Source: Stenogyne calaminthoides | Taxonomy: Eukaryota > Streptophyta > Magnoliopsida > Lamiales > Lamiaceae | DNA: 64,000 bases | NCBI GenBank assembly: GCA_037126765.1 | Contig: JBBCBC010000034.1 | Location: 14,816,691-14,880,690 of the forward strand | Direction: 5' to 3' | Part shown: positions 35,479 to 47,770 of the stretch, piece by piece | Layout of the letters: every line of letters starts with the position of its first letter | How positions within the stretch are numbered: position 1 is the first letter of the stretch | Program-made: the position numbers and the translations under genes | Notes under the pieces: model-generated | Told to the model about the DNA's origin: nothing | The model's input: only the letters and a program-made list of their open reading frames with translations | Databases searched by the model: none

Positions 35479-35648
35479 TTTTGTCTATCCTACACTGCTG
35501 GGCACTGCCCAGCACCATTTTTTACACCACACACACATATGGGGGTTCACCATTTTCTTATATACTTGTATTTTTTTATTTCAATTCAACCAATAGTATC
35601 CAAATACATAGGTACTTGGCACTACACTGCTGTGTAGCATAGACAAAA
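35479..35648. repeat. Small inverted-repeat element (MITE-like)
   Basis: TTTTGTCTATCCTACACTGC at the left pairs with GTGTAGCATAGACAAAA at the right. 170 bp, non-coding, no clear target duplication. Confidence 0.5.
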
Positions 35649-35718
35649 CCATACTTCCCCGTTACCTCTTTATTTGAGCATTTACTGTACATGAGTTTTA
35701 ATGTAGAAATTGTTTTTT

Positions 35719-36012
35719 TTAAAGGCAATTAATTACAATAGTTTCCTAACATAATCAATTACAATAATTCCTTCTACCATCGGGCACATGACAGCATCAT
35801 TTCATCTCGCTGTAGACCGGAACCGCAATCACCACAAGAGGGAGACCACCCGAAACCGCAACTCAGAACCGCAACCCAACAACAGGGGGACCACCACCCC
35901 ACAAGAGAGGGAGACCACAAAAGTGAATAATATTTTCTCTTCGTGTCTCGAACCCGGGACCTCAAGGTCTCAGGGGGTGGAGCTCTAACCACTTGAGCTA
36001 TCCAAACTTGAC
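35719..36012 (-). mobile_element. tRNA-derived SINE
   Basis: On the minus strand the head reads GGATAGCTCAAGTGGTTAGA (A box) and CCCGGGTTCGAGAC (B box), an RNA polymerase III promoter of tRNA origin, followed by a roughly 200-bp unrelated body. It is flanked by a perfect 21-bp direct repeat starting TTAATGTAGAAATTG (35698-35718 and 36013-36033), the mark of LINE-assisted insertion. The body is longer than a tRNA and lacks a closing acceptor stem, so it is not a tRNA gene. Confidence 0.9.
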
Positions 36013-36033
36013 TTAATGTAGAAATTGTTTTTT

Positions 36034-36990
36034 GATATTAAAAAATAAAATTATTTATGATAAAGTAATGATATGTAATGTAAATAAAATAGATAATATT
36101 GACTTTTGTGTGAAAAACTAATGAAATAGTGTAATATTGAGATGCTTGAAAGATTTTTATAAAAAAAAAAAAAATTATTCTATTACCATTTAAAAAATAT
36201 TCAATTGAGTAAATAACGTACCTTTTGGGTCAATGTTCATATAATGGGACATCTTCTGTTATCTCAGTATATCTCAATATTTTATCCACACTAAAAAAAA
36301 CACTCTATAAAATTATGAAATATGTAAAAGGAACATTCATTAATTAAGAGCAAATTTATTAAATACATATGCCTTGTTGGTAATTAAATTCATGAATGCC
36401 AGATTTTATACTCCTAAAATTTAATAATTTTTATTGAGTAAATTTTCGATTAAACTTATTCATATTACAAAATTTTATACTATTATATTTATAAATTAAT
36501 ATTATTATTTTTATTAATTGATATTATTACATCTATAAATTAAAATTATAATATTAAATATATAAATAAGTATTAGTTTATAATATTATTAATATTAATT
36601 TATAAGTACAATTATATAAGTTTCATAATATATAATATATGAACAAGTTTCATTTAAGATTTTGTGATTTTCATTTACATGTTTAAAACCCATAATAGGG
36701 TTGTTGCTTCAATCATCATGATCATGATCATGATCATGATGTTGTGATATTTGATACGTCAATCTCACTCAATTTCCGCCAATCTCTTCCCTCCTAGATT
36801 CTTATTCTTCTTGATAGCCTTTTAGTAGTATAATTTTTACATTTATATATATATATTTTTTGAAAAAGCAGAGAGAGTTGTTTTGCAGATATTTATTGAA
36901 TAAAGGAAGAAGCCCTTTTCCCAATTAAATTTCCTCCACTCGTTTTGTATTTACCCGTGTTTTCTGGGTCTATTTGGCCTCCCTAAATTG
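36034..36990. promoter_or_regulatory. Upstream region of the B-box gene
   Basis: AT-rich sequence with a palindromic ATCATG/CATGATC simple repeat at 36714-36745 and a TATATATATATATTTTTT tract at about 36847, which could serve as TATA box and leader start. No further elements can be assigned by eye. Confidence 0.35.
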
Positions 36991-37032
36991 CTGGGATTAG
37001 GTAAATTTGTGACCTTTGTTAATATCAAGAAG

Positions 37033-39121
37033 ATGAAGATACAGTGCGATGTGTGTGAAAAAGCTCCGGCGACGGTGATTTGCTTCGCCGATGAGGCGGC
37101 GCTGTGCGCGGAATGCGACGTGGAAGTCCATGCTGCAAACAAGCTTGCTAGCAAACACCAGAGGCTTCTTCTCCAACGCACTTCAAATAGCTTACCCACT
37201 TGTGATATATGCCAAGTATGTATAACTAAAAATTGCTAATTTTTTCTTGATTTTTCATTTGTTTGTATGAGGTGTGATGGCTTAAAAGATGATTGTTTTG
37301 TTGAGTTATTTGGTTTTTGTGTTGAATTTGCACTAAAGAATGGAGGGCTTGAAATGATTCTTGATTTTGAATCAGATCATCTAGAATTAATATTACATTA
37401 TTGTTTTGGATTCTTTTGTCCAATTTTATGAGATTAGGTGAGAGGAATTGCTCTTATATGTGGATATTTATTGATTCTAGGCCTCAATTGCTGGTATTTG
37501 GAAACAAGAAAGCAGGCTTCTCTTGTTGACATGAAGTTTGCTGAGAATTTTTGATGATTTTCATTCTTCTGCAGTTGTTTTATAGGTGTAATAATATTTT
37601 TTTAAGTGGCAACTCAGTATACCAAAAAAATATTTGTATGATGACTAATAGAATAATCTTGAACATCAATTTACTAAGGTCTAAAGTGCAAAAAGGCAGA
37701 AAATGCTAAGCAGTATTTTGTTTCTATTAGCCTATTAGATAATGAAAATATCCTAACCTTGGATACATCAGATTAGAATTTTAGATAATCAAATTTGAAG
37801 TGTACTATCAAATATAAATAATGGTGGGAAGTTTTATTTTACTTACCTTAATTTTCTTTTCCCCCCATTTTACAAGTTTGAGAAGGATAACAACGCATGT
37901 TAAACTCATATAATCTTTACTCGGACGTGAAAAATCCTGTCTGTTCTGTGTAATGAAATAATCTTGTGAAGATGAATACTGAATTTTAAGTCATAAAATC
38001 GAAGACTGAATGCAAATTACTTACTACATTTTTCAGGACATCTTAACTGATATAATAATCTACATATCATCATCTTCTGTAGGAAAAGGCAGCATTCATT
38101 TCTGTGTAGAGGACAGAGCACTCTTTTGCAAGGAGTGTGACGAGCCCATTCATTCCGCTAACACTCGTGCTGCTGACCACCAGCGATATTTAGCCACTGG
38201 TATACGTGTGGCTCTGAGCTCCAGTTGTAGTAAGGAAAGTTTAAAACGAGAATCGGAGCAAATATCAAATACACAACAGACTACTTCAAAAACTCCCACA
38301 CAGCATGTTTCTGGTGTTACATCACCAGCTTGGGCCGTTGATGAGTTCCTACAATTTTCCGATCATGAGCCGTCTGACAAGGTAACAAAGTTCACTTGGA
38401 TCATGTCTTTACGAAATGATAGAATATAAATATGAGTAACACTCTTGTACACCAGCTGTACGTGCAACTTCACACAACTAATACTTTTAAGTGAATGATA
38501 ACAAATTAATACCTTATGGTAAGACAACTAAAATATTAACAAGCTAATACCTTATGGTAAGAAAACTAATACTTTTCAGTGAATTATAACAAACTAATAC
38601 CTTATGGTAAGACAACTAATACTTTCAGTGAATATTAACAAACTAATACCTTATGGTAAGACAATTAATACTTTTCAGTGAATATTAACAAACTAATACC
38701 TTATGGTAAAACAACTAATACCATTTAAAAATACATTTGATTTGTACTGTGCATTTGGTGCATGCAAGTTTTTGTTTATAAACATAGCTAGGCAGGCCTG
38801 CACGGCGAAGCTTCTAAGCAAGAAATCGAAATGTGTATCTTCTTTTTCCACAATTAATTACTAGCCTTGTGTTTGCGTTTCTAATAATTCGTTGTTTGAT
38901 TCAAGCAGAAAGAGCAAGTTGAATTTGGTGAGCTTGAGTGGTTGACGGATATGAGCCTGTTTGGTGAACAAGTAGAGTCGTTAGCTGCAGCAGAGGTGCC
39001 TCAGCTAAGTAACATGACATCTACCAAATTATACGCCTCTAACAAGAAGCCTCGAATTGGAACACTCGATGATGATGATGGTGATGATGAAGAGCATTTC
39101 ACCGTACCGGATCTTGGCTGA
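37033..39121 (+). CDS. BBX24: Double B-box zinc finger protein, BBX24/STO-like (3 exons)
   Basis: Exons 37033-37215, 38083-38381 and 38909-39121, with donors GTATGT and GTAACA and acceptors TGTAG and AAGCAG. About 231 residues. Two B-boxes bind zinc: B-box 1 from CDVCEKAPATVICFADEAAL, B-box 2 starting CDICQ at the exon 1/2 joint and continuing CVEDRALFCKECD. The GIRVALSS run and the C-terminal HFTVPDLG are signatures of the STO/STH (BBX24/25) group, transcription cofactors acting in light and salt responses. As read, exon 2 has a -1 frameshift: a T seems missing in CATTTCTG near 38098-38101, breaking the usual EKAAFIFC run. Everything else is intact, so I favour a base error. There is no CCT domain, as expected for this group. 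Confidence 0.87.
38475..38722. repeat. Minisatellite in intron 2 of the B-box gene
   Basis: About five imperfect copies of AACAAACTAATACCTTATGG with TAAGACAACTAATACTTTTC and a few more bases, a period of 50-58 bp. The flanks (GTACACCAGCTGTACGTGCA, TGTACTGTGCATTTGGTGCA) resemble the small element family seen at 41.3 kb, 49.2 kb and 61.7 kb. Confidence 0.8.
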
Positions 39122-39870
39122 AATTTGATGGCTTCAACATATAGTAAGTAAAAACCTTGGTGATGAAACTATGTATAAATAAACACAACTGCTTGATAAA
39201 TATATTTCCTATGTAAGTAATTAGATTGTTTGCAAGTATATAATAGAAATGCATGCCCCAATATATATGTGTGTATATATTTATGCAACTTTGCTTGTGC
39301 TTAGTAATCTTTGTAAGCAGCATATATTTGTTAAAATCTCTATCAGGAAGCTCATTTTTCTCTCTTGTAATATTTTCCCTCCCATTTATGGGCTCATCAT
39401 TAATCTTTATTTTGCTCTGGCTGAATCACTTCTTTCTTAGAATAATAAGTTCAAGTGTAGAAGCACTTAGTTTTCAAAAAAGCTGAGTCTAACAGTTTTA
39501 AAAAGCTATTCTACCCAACTTTATTGAGTTTACAAACAGGCTCTAAAACAAACACCGAATACATTCATTATTTAGTGCAATGGACAGAGTCATAAATCTA
39601 ATGAAATGCGTTTTTCTGTGAGATCGTCTCACATTATTCACCAATTAGTCTTCCAAGATATATTCAAACCGCCATCAATCTCGTTACCTGTCTGACAATT
39701 CACCGTGTCACAGTAGAATTTGTTAAATTTAAATGATGAGTTTAGAAAGAGATGTTCATACAATCATGATATTATTCAAATTCAGGGGAGATGTTTCATC
39801 AACAGTGCATCCCTATATATTCATATGGCTTCGTTTTAGTTATATATATATTTGTTGATTTAGCATCAGA
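39122..39870. other. Convergent intergenic region
   Basis: Lies between the 3' ends of the B-box gene (+) and fructokinase copy A (-). It should hold both 3' untranslated regions. No other gene is seen. Confidence 0.5.
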
Positions 39871-42406
39871 TTAGATATAGGGGAAACAAGCTCTTAAACC
39901 CAAGCGAGTTTTTTCTCCATTGACAAGACTGATCACTTGGGAATGAGTAGGGAGAGCTGGAATTGCTCCCTTTTTGGTTGTGGTAATGGCTCCACATGCA
40001 CTTGCATATTTCAACACTTCTCTCAATCTACCTTCATCCTATATATCCATAAACTTAAACAAAATTAGATATTCACGTCTATTTATTACATCACAATTAG
40101 CGACAAATAACAAACAGTTTGTCTGTGAGACAGTCTCACGAGATGTGTTCCTCACGACAAAAAAAAAAAAAAAAAAACCTAGTTTGGGAATTTCACCTCG
40201 AATATGGCATTATCATCGACGATGTTTCGTAGGAGGGCTCCGACGAAACCATCGCCTGCTCCGGTCATGTCCACCCTCTTCAAGCTATACCCATCCACTG
40301 CTCCACGGAATTTCTGTTCATTTTTATAAATATCACAACTTCAAATGCACATTTTAAATGGTAGTATTAGTTATTTTCATTGAACAATATTAATTGGTCC
40401 GTATTAGTTATTTTCACTGAATAATATTAACTATCTTCATTATAAAGTATTAGTTGCGTATAATTACACCGTTCAACTGTGTACAAATTAAAAGATGGAA
40501 AATGCATGGTGAAACAAGGAAAATACGAAACTCATTGATGATAAAAGATGCTAACACAGCATTTTATCCTTTGAAAAGTAGATAAAGATGCTAACGTAGT
40601 ATCCTTTCCTTAACTGTATCTTCAATTACCAAAAGTTGATCCTACATGCTCCTCTTTTTTCTTTTTCTAGTGTTGAATATTAAAGAATAACAACTAAAAA
40701 AATCTGAAACACGCATATATGAATAATTAATAAAATGGGAGATTTACTTATATGTGAATTTCAGAATTGCAGCTTAGTACTAATAGGTACAAAATGATTG
40801 TACATACATATATATATTTATACTTTCGTGTGTAATTTTGACTGTATATACAATTCATTTTGTACTTATTGGTAAGTCCGATCCCAAATTTTGTATATTA
40901 ATAATTTTGCGTAATAAAAGATGGATGATATACCTTGGTATAGTATCTACATCCCTTTCTTCCAAGTGTGACCAAAAGAAGCTTTAAGTTGTCGTGCCAT
41001 AGTGACATAGCCGATTCATCATCATCAATATTGTTGTTTCCAGTGAGGAAAATGAGTTCGTCATCGCTGATCTTGATGACGTCAGCCTTATCCCATATGC
41101 TCATTATTTGCCGCCGTGCCTCCTCCGCGGATGGCCAGAGCGGCAGGCGAAGGTTCGGGTCGTATGTCAACAATGCACCGGCGGCCTTAGCCACTTCCAT
41201 TGCTTTCAAATGTGAGGATCTACATGGCTCCACGATCAAGCTCACCGATCCAAAGTGGAAAACTTTAGCCTGTCCACATTCAATTCATTTGAAGAGTAAA
41301 CTAATACTTTTCAGTTAAAATAAACAATACTGTTTAAAATGCACTTAAATTGTACGGTGCAATTGATGGATGCAAGACTTTTGTTTAATTAAATGCTCTA
41401 GAAATTAATATTAGAAACACTAATTTTATTTTTACGGGATAAAACGTTCATTATATTAATAGCATCAGAAAAATTCAATAAGATATATTATACTAGACAT
41501 AAGGTTGTGTTGCATTATAATTAACATAAAGAAACGTCCTGTAAGTCCTGTAATTTCAGTTGTGTTCAATTTTAATCATATATTTTATTATTTTTTTCAA
41601 TTTTTATCCTTTTGATATTAATTTTATCCCTTTGGACTAAAAATGGAAAAAACAAATATAAACAGGACTAAATTTGACAAAAAAGGACCAAAGTTTTAAT
41701 ACTAAATTTTTTGCTTTATTATATTATAGTCTTTTTGCATCAAAATTGAAACCAAAAGGATAAAAATTAAAAATAAATATACACCACTAAAATTGAACAC
41801 ATGGCTCCGTTCGTACTTTAGTCATATCCTCTCTTTAGAACTTAGTAACACGTGTCTAAGTTACACGATGATTATTAATATTAACTACGTACATTTACTT
41901 TTTATATACGCTTTAATTATATAGAGTCCATGTGTATATACTTCTAAAGCTTTCGTGAACACTGCCCAACAGAATAGCACACAAAAATTTGTATACACAT
42001 TGATACTTACCGAACGAATAAGATCCAAATTTAACTCAAGCGGAGCTAGCAGCATATCGGCACTAGGGTTTCTATAGAACATGAACTCACGCTCCCCGTC
42101 GGCGCGTAGAGTAACGAACGCCAGAGCCGTCCTCGCTTCCTTGTCGAAGCAAACCCCGTCGGAGGAGACCCCGTTGTCTTTGAGGATTCCGGCCAGCATG
42201 TGCCCAAACTCGTCGTCGCCCAGCTTCCCAACAAAGGCAGCCCTTCCGCCCAGCCTCGCCACCGCTATGGCCACGTTGGCTGGTGCGCCGCCTGGAGCCT
42301 TGATGAACGCTGGCGCCTCTGCCAGCGACACGCCGGAGACTGTCGGCACGAAGTCGATCAGCATCTCGCCGAAACTCACGATCAGACCGTTATTAGTTGC
42401 AGCCAT
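39871..42406 (-). CDS. FRK: Fructokinase, copy A (pfkB family, 4 exons)
   Basis: Exons from the start: 42406-42011, 41269-40934, 40313-40197, 40038-39871. All introns have GT-AG ends and are in phase 0. About 338 residues. It would phosphorylate fructose to fructose-6-phosphate with ATP in sink sugar metabolism. Seen: FGEMLIDFVPT at the start, pfkB signature 1 (GGAPANVAIAVARLGG), the substrate-closure block FMFYRNPSADMLL, VEPCRSSHLKAM, and the catalytic GAGD in exon 3. Signature 2 reads DMTGAGDGFVGA instead of the usual DTTGAGDSFVGA, and the C-terminus is 12 codons longer than in copy B. The catalytic Asp is present, so activity is possible, but the copy is the more divergent of the pair. There is no transit peptide, so it is probably cytosolic. 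Confidence 0.9.
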
Positions 42407-42794
42407 TTGATTTGGATTGTGTTGTAGTAAAATGTAATGTGTGTGATGTGTGGGGTGGCTGATTATGTAGAGACACGTGAAATACTTTACTCCTTGGTTA
42501 TGATATTCTAAAACTAAGTGAATATTCTAATTTTGCCATTTATGCACGCATTCTAATCTTAAAGGAATCCCACGGAAAACCCTCATATGATTACAAGTAT
42601 AAAGATAAAGATAAGATTCTGAAAATTAATACTCATTAATCAATGTAGAATCCCATAAAGTGTATGATTCTGTGAATAATTTAAAACCAAGTACAAGGTA
42701 CACGTTATTAAGGAACTATATAAATTAATTAAGTACACAACTCTCTACAAGTTCGAAGAGCATTTAGATGAGATACAAGTTCAAACTTTTAGTC
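42407..42794 (-). promoter_or_regulatory. Upstream region of fructokinase copy A
   Basis: Short upstream tract cut at 42794 by the gag-only LTR element, which therefore sits about 390 bp from the start codon. No individual regulatory site can be assigned. Confidence 0.4.
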
Positions 42795-42799
42795 GAGAC
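42795..42799. other. Target site duplication of gag-only element, left
   Basis: GAGAC, identical to 49125-49129. Confidence 0.9.
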
Positions 42800-43913
42800 T
42801 GTTGTGTCATTATTAATTCGACACAAGCCCATTAATATTGCATCAGCTAATAAAGGGTCGAATCGGACAATTGGGCCGAACTAGCCCAACTCGGCCAAGT
42901 TAAATGAGCTCCCACCTGAGATGGACTCTAGCTCACTAAGAAAGGGCAGAGGGCACCACCCCCAAGTAGCTCGCTCATAGAGCTCTTAGAAAGTTTCAAG
43001 TGTCAAGAGCTCGACATGAGCTCGCTCAATGAGCTCAAACTAGCTCATTATGAGTTTATCATAGAGCTCTGGGTAAGTTTGCTCATAGCGCTCACTATGA
43101 GCTCGCTCAATGAGCTCTCGTTGAGCTCACCAACTAGCTCACTATGAGCTTGCTCAATGAGCTCTCATTGAGCTCGTCAACTAGCTAGCTCCTCATAGAG
43201 CTCTCCTCAAGCTCACTCATAGAGCACACCAACTACCTCATCATGAGCTCCTCATAAAGCTCACCAACTAGTTCGCTAGGAGCTCATTCGACGAGCTCTC
43301 GTTGAGCTGGAGCAAGCTGCAGGAGGTTTCTTATCCAAACTCGTCAAGGTACAACAGGTACAATGTGCGCTAGGAGCTCACTTATACATAAGGGATTTAA
43401 TGCCGCAGTGCGGTACTAAGTCAGGAAGACCATCCAAATGTGGCTAAGTCAAGGGCTCGAACTACAAGACGACAACTTTGGTTACGCCGCTTGGGGAAAG
43501 GTCAGAGGACTACAACAAGGGATTCAGGGACCTTTGAGGTGTCACGCCGCTAATTGAGGTGAGCTCCCAAGAGCTCTCAGGAGCTCCAGGAGATGTCGAA
43601 AAATCATGTAAAGTGAAGTACCGGACATTAAATGGAAGTTTAACCATTTGATGTCCCGACAAGAAAAACGGAGAGTGAAATGCACTCTCCCCATGTAGTA
43701 TAAATATGGGCATTTAAGACCCAAAATCGGTCCGAAAAATATGAATACAAGAGGCAAAATTTGCCCTAGTCTCCGTGCACTTTATTTATTGCTTTCATGC
43801 TTTCAGTCTTTAAATCTTTCAGAGTTCAATCATTTGAATTCTCATTGTTTGATTAGTTAGTTTCCACAAAGCCATATTCCACACAGTTAATCCATTTAAA
43901 CTAGCTATCAACA
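42800..43913 (+). repeat. 5' LTR of gag-only element
   Basis: 1114 bp, dense in GAGCTC palindromes and TGAGCTCGCTCAATGAGCTC-like runs between 43010 and 43310. It has an 11-bp segment near 43010 (ACATGAGCTCG) lacking in the 3' LTR. Confidence 0.93.
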
Positions 43914-43933
43914 ATTGACGCTAGAAGAAGGGT
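43914..43933 (+). other. Primer binding site region (putative)
   Basis: ATTGACGCTAGAAGAAGGGT directly follows the LTR. It resembles the TTGGCGCTAGAAGGAGGG-type starts of some plant gypsy elements. The tRNA is not identified with certainty. Confidence 0.5.
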
Positions 43934-44158
43934 GCTCTTTAAGAAATTAAACTAAGTTTTTTAGTATTCTCATTGGAGTATCCTCAAGAATTTTTTATTT
44001 TTCATCTTTAAATCTTCAAGAAAAGTCTTGATGAATACTCATTGTTCATCAAGAATATCTAAAAATCCTCAAATCTTCACCCTTATCTTCAAATCTTCAA
44101 GTTTACAAGCTTGAATCTTCAAACCTTCAAACACTTTCCCAGAAACTCATACCAAAAA

Positions 44159-45530
44159 ATGTCTCAAGTCAGTTTCTTGTCAAAAGGCAAAACCAAATCT
44201 GGGGAAGCCAAGTCCGGAATCCAGAAATCCGGTGGTTGGGGCGCTAGCGGTCAATTTGTAGGCAATTCAGGCGCCAGAGGGCCCGCACTTAGCATTCACA
44301 TGAAGCTAGAAGAAATCAACACTCACCAAGAAATTTGGAAAGCCATGGCAATCTTACACCCCAAAGAGAGCCGAGTTGGGCGGAGATCATAGTGACCTAC
44401 GCCAGAACTTGGACGAAAAGTTTCAGCAGGCCTCAGGCAAGCGAAAAGAGGGCGAAGGTCCATACCAAGCAGAAAGTAAGGAGGAGTCACAAGCAAGTTC
44501 CGTGGTGCAGCCAGGTCACGCACGAAGACAGGGAGGATCAGCTAAAGATCGTCTAGAGAGGATCCCATCACCTCGCCATCATCAAAGAGGTGGTGCGGAG
44601 AGAAGCCCATCATCTCGCCATCATCAGCGAGGTGGTGCGGAGAGAAGCACATCACCTCGCCATCAACAACGAGGTGGTGTGAAGAGAAGCTCATATCCTT
44701 ACCATCATCAGCGAGCTGGTGCAGATAGAAGCCTCTCACCTCATCGTCATCAGAGAGTTAGAACAGAAAGAAGTCCCTTACCTCACCATCAACAACGAGG
44801 TGGAGCCAACCAAATTGACCCCGAACAACTAGCAACAATAGTTCAAACCCTCAAGGATCTGCAAGACCAAATCGTCGCCACAGGTGGAAGCCCAAACCCC
44901 ACCAGGGTTCCAACGTCACCTTTATCTACAATGGTGATGCGAGCCCCCATCCAACAAAAAATCACGGCGATCTCGATCACTAAATTCCTTGGTGATACAG
45001 ACCCCATACATCACGTCAGCAAGTTCACAACATACATGAATTCAATGGGGGCAACCGATGCAACTCAGTGTCGATTGTTTCCTCTTACTTTGGGCGACCA
45101 GGCCTACAGATGGTACAACACTCTACCATCATCCTCGGTGGAATCTTTTCGCCAAATGGCGCAACTCTTCCTCGACCACTTCGCCACTATGAGTCCAAAT
45201 GTGGGGACCAAGCAGAGGTTAGCCAATATCTAGCAGTTCAAAGATGAGACCTACCGCGCATATATCGAAAGGGTTGACAAACTGATCATGGACGGGGAGC
45301 CACTGGAAGATGAAGCTAAAGTTATGGGAGTTGTCGGAGGACTCCGGATGAACACGAAGCTTTGGACGACGATGAATATAGACTATCCAACATCTTACGC
45401 CGATTTCAGGCACAGAGCTGGCAACCTGATCAGTAGTGCCGAGCTGCTCACTCAACGAATGGAGGAGCAGAGGACCAACGACGCTAAGAAGCCAACTACC
45501 AAAATAGGAAAGTCGTACCTCGATAGCTGA
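44159..45530 (+). pseudogene. Gag of the gag-only element (one frameshift, one stop)
   Basis: Starts MSQVSFLSKG at 44159. The frame changes near 44370 and a TAG at 45231-45233 interrupts an otherwise continuous frame ending at 45530. The N-terminal third has six copies of a roughly 14-residue unit like SPRHHQRGGAERS, rich in Arg, His and Gly and probably RNA-binding. From about 44960 comes a Retrotrans_gag-type capsid block (FLGDTDPIHHVSKF, LTLGDQAYRWYNTLP, then YIERVDKL). No zinc knuckle is found before the stop. The family is inferred as Ty3/gypsy. Confidence 0.82.
44560..44810 (+). repeat. 42-bp coding minisatellite in gag
   Basis: Six copies of a unit like CATCACCTCGCCATCATCAG + CGAGGTGGTGCGGAGAGAAG, each keeping the reading frame and varying mainly at single bases. 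Confidence 0.85.
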
Positions 45531-46840
45531 TTATGTGACCCGGGGCAACGTGAATTTCGTGTCCTAGGCGAATCCCAGCTCAACACCTTGGAATGAAGTT
45601 TATTTGGAATCATATTATCAATAAGTTAGTAGTCTAAATTTTGTAAGAGAAGCTCGCTTCAAATTCAGAAATAGAAGTTGTCTATTATCAAGTTTGAGTT
45701 TGTCTCATTTTATCATGCCTTGAGATTTTAGCGATCAGAAATTGAGGGCAGGTCTACTGACCTCTAACGAGATCAGTTGTTATAGTATGTTCTAAACATA
45801 AAATGCTAAGGCATTAGGTCGCATCCAAATAAGACGACAAAAAAAAAGTGTCAAGGCACTAAGTCGCATCCAAATAAGACGACCAAAATAAGTGTCAAGG
45901 TACTAGGATCACACCAAAATAAGACGATCAGGATATTTTATGTCATGGACAAGGGGGCAGGTCGTCGACCTCCAAGAAGGTCGCGATCTCTAAGGAGATC
46001 CACCTCCCAAAGATAGTCCACAAACATAAAAATTCATAACATTTCATAACAGGCATTCCAAGGCATCAAAAGTTTGCAAAACAATAAGACAACTAAGTCG
46101 CATACAACTAAGACGACCAACCAATAAAATTGCAAAACAATAAGACAACTGAGTCGCGTAAAAGTAAGACGACAAGCCAAACACAGATTGCAAGCAAATA
46201 AGACAATCAAATATGCAAAAATGCTAAGGCATTGAAAGTAAACTTCAATTCATCGAAAACAAGCTAAATACAAGGCATAATAAGGCATGATTAAATATGA
46301 GACATCATTTAAAAGGTACATCAAGTAGCAAGATTTCTCTTGAACATAAACAGATTCACCAACAAGGAGGCCAGGGGCAACGAACACCTTACCCCCTGCA
46401 CAACCTCGACATTGCCTCCAGATGGGGCAACCTCAACAATGACCGTGAAATGTTAGAAGGAAAATGAAAGGAAGACAGGCGAACTTATAAGAGTTAAAGG
46501 TGAAAAACACATTATTTTGGAAAAGTCGAACTCAAAACTCAAATCCGAAGTATGTGATTGAATGAACCCTATCTCGCCGAGCTCGCCCCCGTCACGGACA
46601 AAGTCACAGCTCAGCCCACCTCGCCCGGGTAAGCCACAAAGAAAAACTTCTCACCGCGAGAGACCAAGATGGTGGCCATGACGGATCTCATCCCATCTCG
46701 GCCAGAGTCATAGATAACCACCTCTCCATCTTGGGCCTCCCGCGTCCAACCTTGCCCAGGAGCTCGCCCCATTTCGCCCGGGTGAGCTTGCTTCACGTCG
46801 CCCAGCTCGCCTCACGAGCAAGAATTGATTTGAAAAAATT
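45531..46840. other. Non-coding interior of the gag-only element
   Basis: 45790-46200 has six or more imperfect copies of AAGTCGCATCCAAATAAGAC with spacers of 30-60 bp. Further right the sequence becomes rich in GCTCGCC motifs. No frame with a pol-like motif is seen. Confidence 0.6.
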
Positions 46841-46859
46841 GTTTTGACCTAGAAGGATA

Positions 46860-47770
46860 TTTGAGAAGATGGTTGAACCACGTGAAAATCCTTGAAATTA
46901 GGGACGAAACAAAAAAAGAATCAACTCAATCAGAGGTCGGGAGCTCAAGTTATGGACGAAACAAAACTGATGCTCACCCGAGCTCGCCCGAGCTCGCCCA
47001 ATATAGTATCATCTTGCCCATAGGATTAAACCATGTGAAACCCCTTGAAATTAGGGTCGCAACGAAAAAAGAATCAACTCAATCGGAGGTCGGGAGCTCA
47101 AGTTATGGACGAAACAAAACTGATGCTCGCCCGAGCTCGCTGGAGCTCGCACGAGCTCGCCCAATATGGTAGAAGCTCGCCCATAGGATTAAACCATGTG
47201 AAATCCCTTGAAATGAGGGTCGCAACAAAAAAAGAATCAACTCAATCGGAGGTCGGGAGCTCAAGTTATGGACGAAACAAAACTGATGCTCGCCCGAGCT
47301 CGCTGGAGCTCGCACGAGCTCGCCCAATATAGTAGCATCTCGCCCATAGGATCTAACCATGTGAAACCCCTTAAAATGAGGGTCGCAACGAAAAAAGAAT
47401 CAACTCAATCGGAGGTCGGGAGCTCAAGTTATGGACGAAACAAAACTGGTGCTCGTCCGAGCTCGCCGAGCTCGCTGGATGTTGTCCGAGCTCGTCCGAG
47501 CTCGCCCAATGTAGTAGGAGCTCTCCGATTGAGCCACGTAAAGCTCCTTGAAATGAGGGTTTCAACGGAAAAAGAATCAACTCAATCGGAGGTCGGGAGC
47601 TCAAGTTATGGACGAAACAAAACTGGTGCTCCTCCGAGCTCTCCCAATGTAGTAGCAGCTCGCCGATTGAGCCACATAAAACTCCTTCAAATGAGGGTTG
47701 CAACGGAAAAAAATCAACTCAATCGGAGTTCGAGAGCTCAAGTTACAAACGAAACAAAATGAGAATTGTT
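46860..47770. repeat. Satellite-like tandem array, unit about 130-175 bp
   Basis: Six copies begin with AACCATGTGAAACCCCTTGA or close variants, at about 46874, 47029, 47189, 47357, 47534 and 47661. Each continues with GAATCAACTCAATCGGAGGT, CGGGAGCTCAAGTTATGGAC and a variable run of GAGCTCGCCC. Open frames through it reflect the period and are not genes. Confidence 0.88.

Noticed and set aside
35774..35992. Trp/Ser-rich minus frame
   Set aside because: Lies wholly within the SINE body.
35940..36006. tRNA gene on the minus strand
   Set aside because: A and B boxes are present, but there is no proper acceptor stem, and a 200-bp body plus a 21-bp flanking duplication identify a SINE.
42081..42427. 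Plus-strand frames opposite fructokinase exon 1 (also 51674-52012)
   Set aside because: Antisense shadows of GC-richer coding exons; present in both copies only because the exons are homologous.
46860..47770. CRISPR-like array
   Set aside because: Repeats are far too long, spacers are not unique, and this is a plant nuclear genome.
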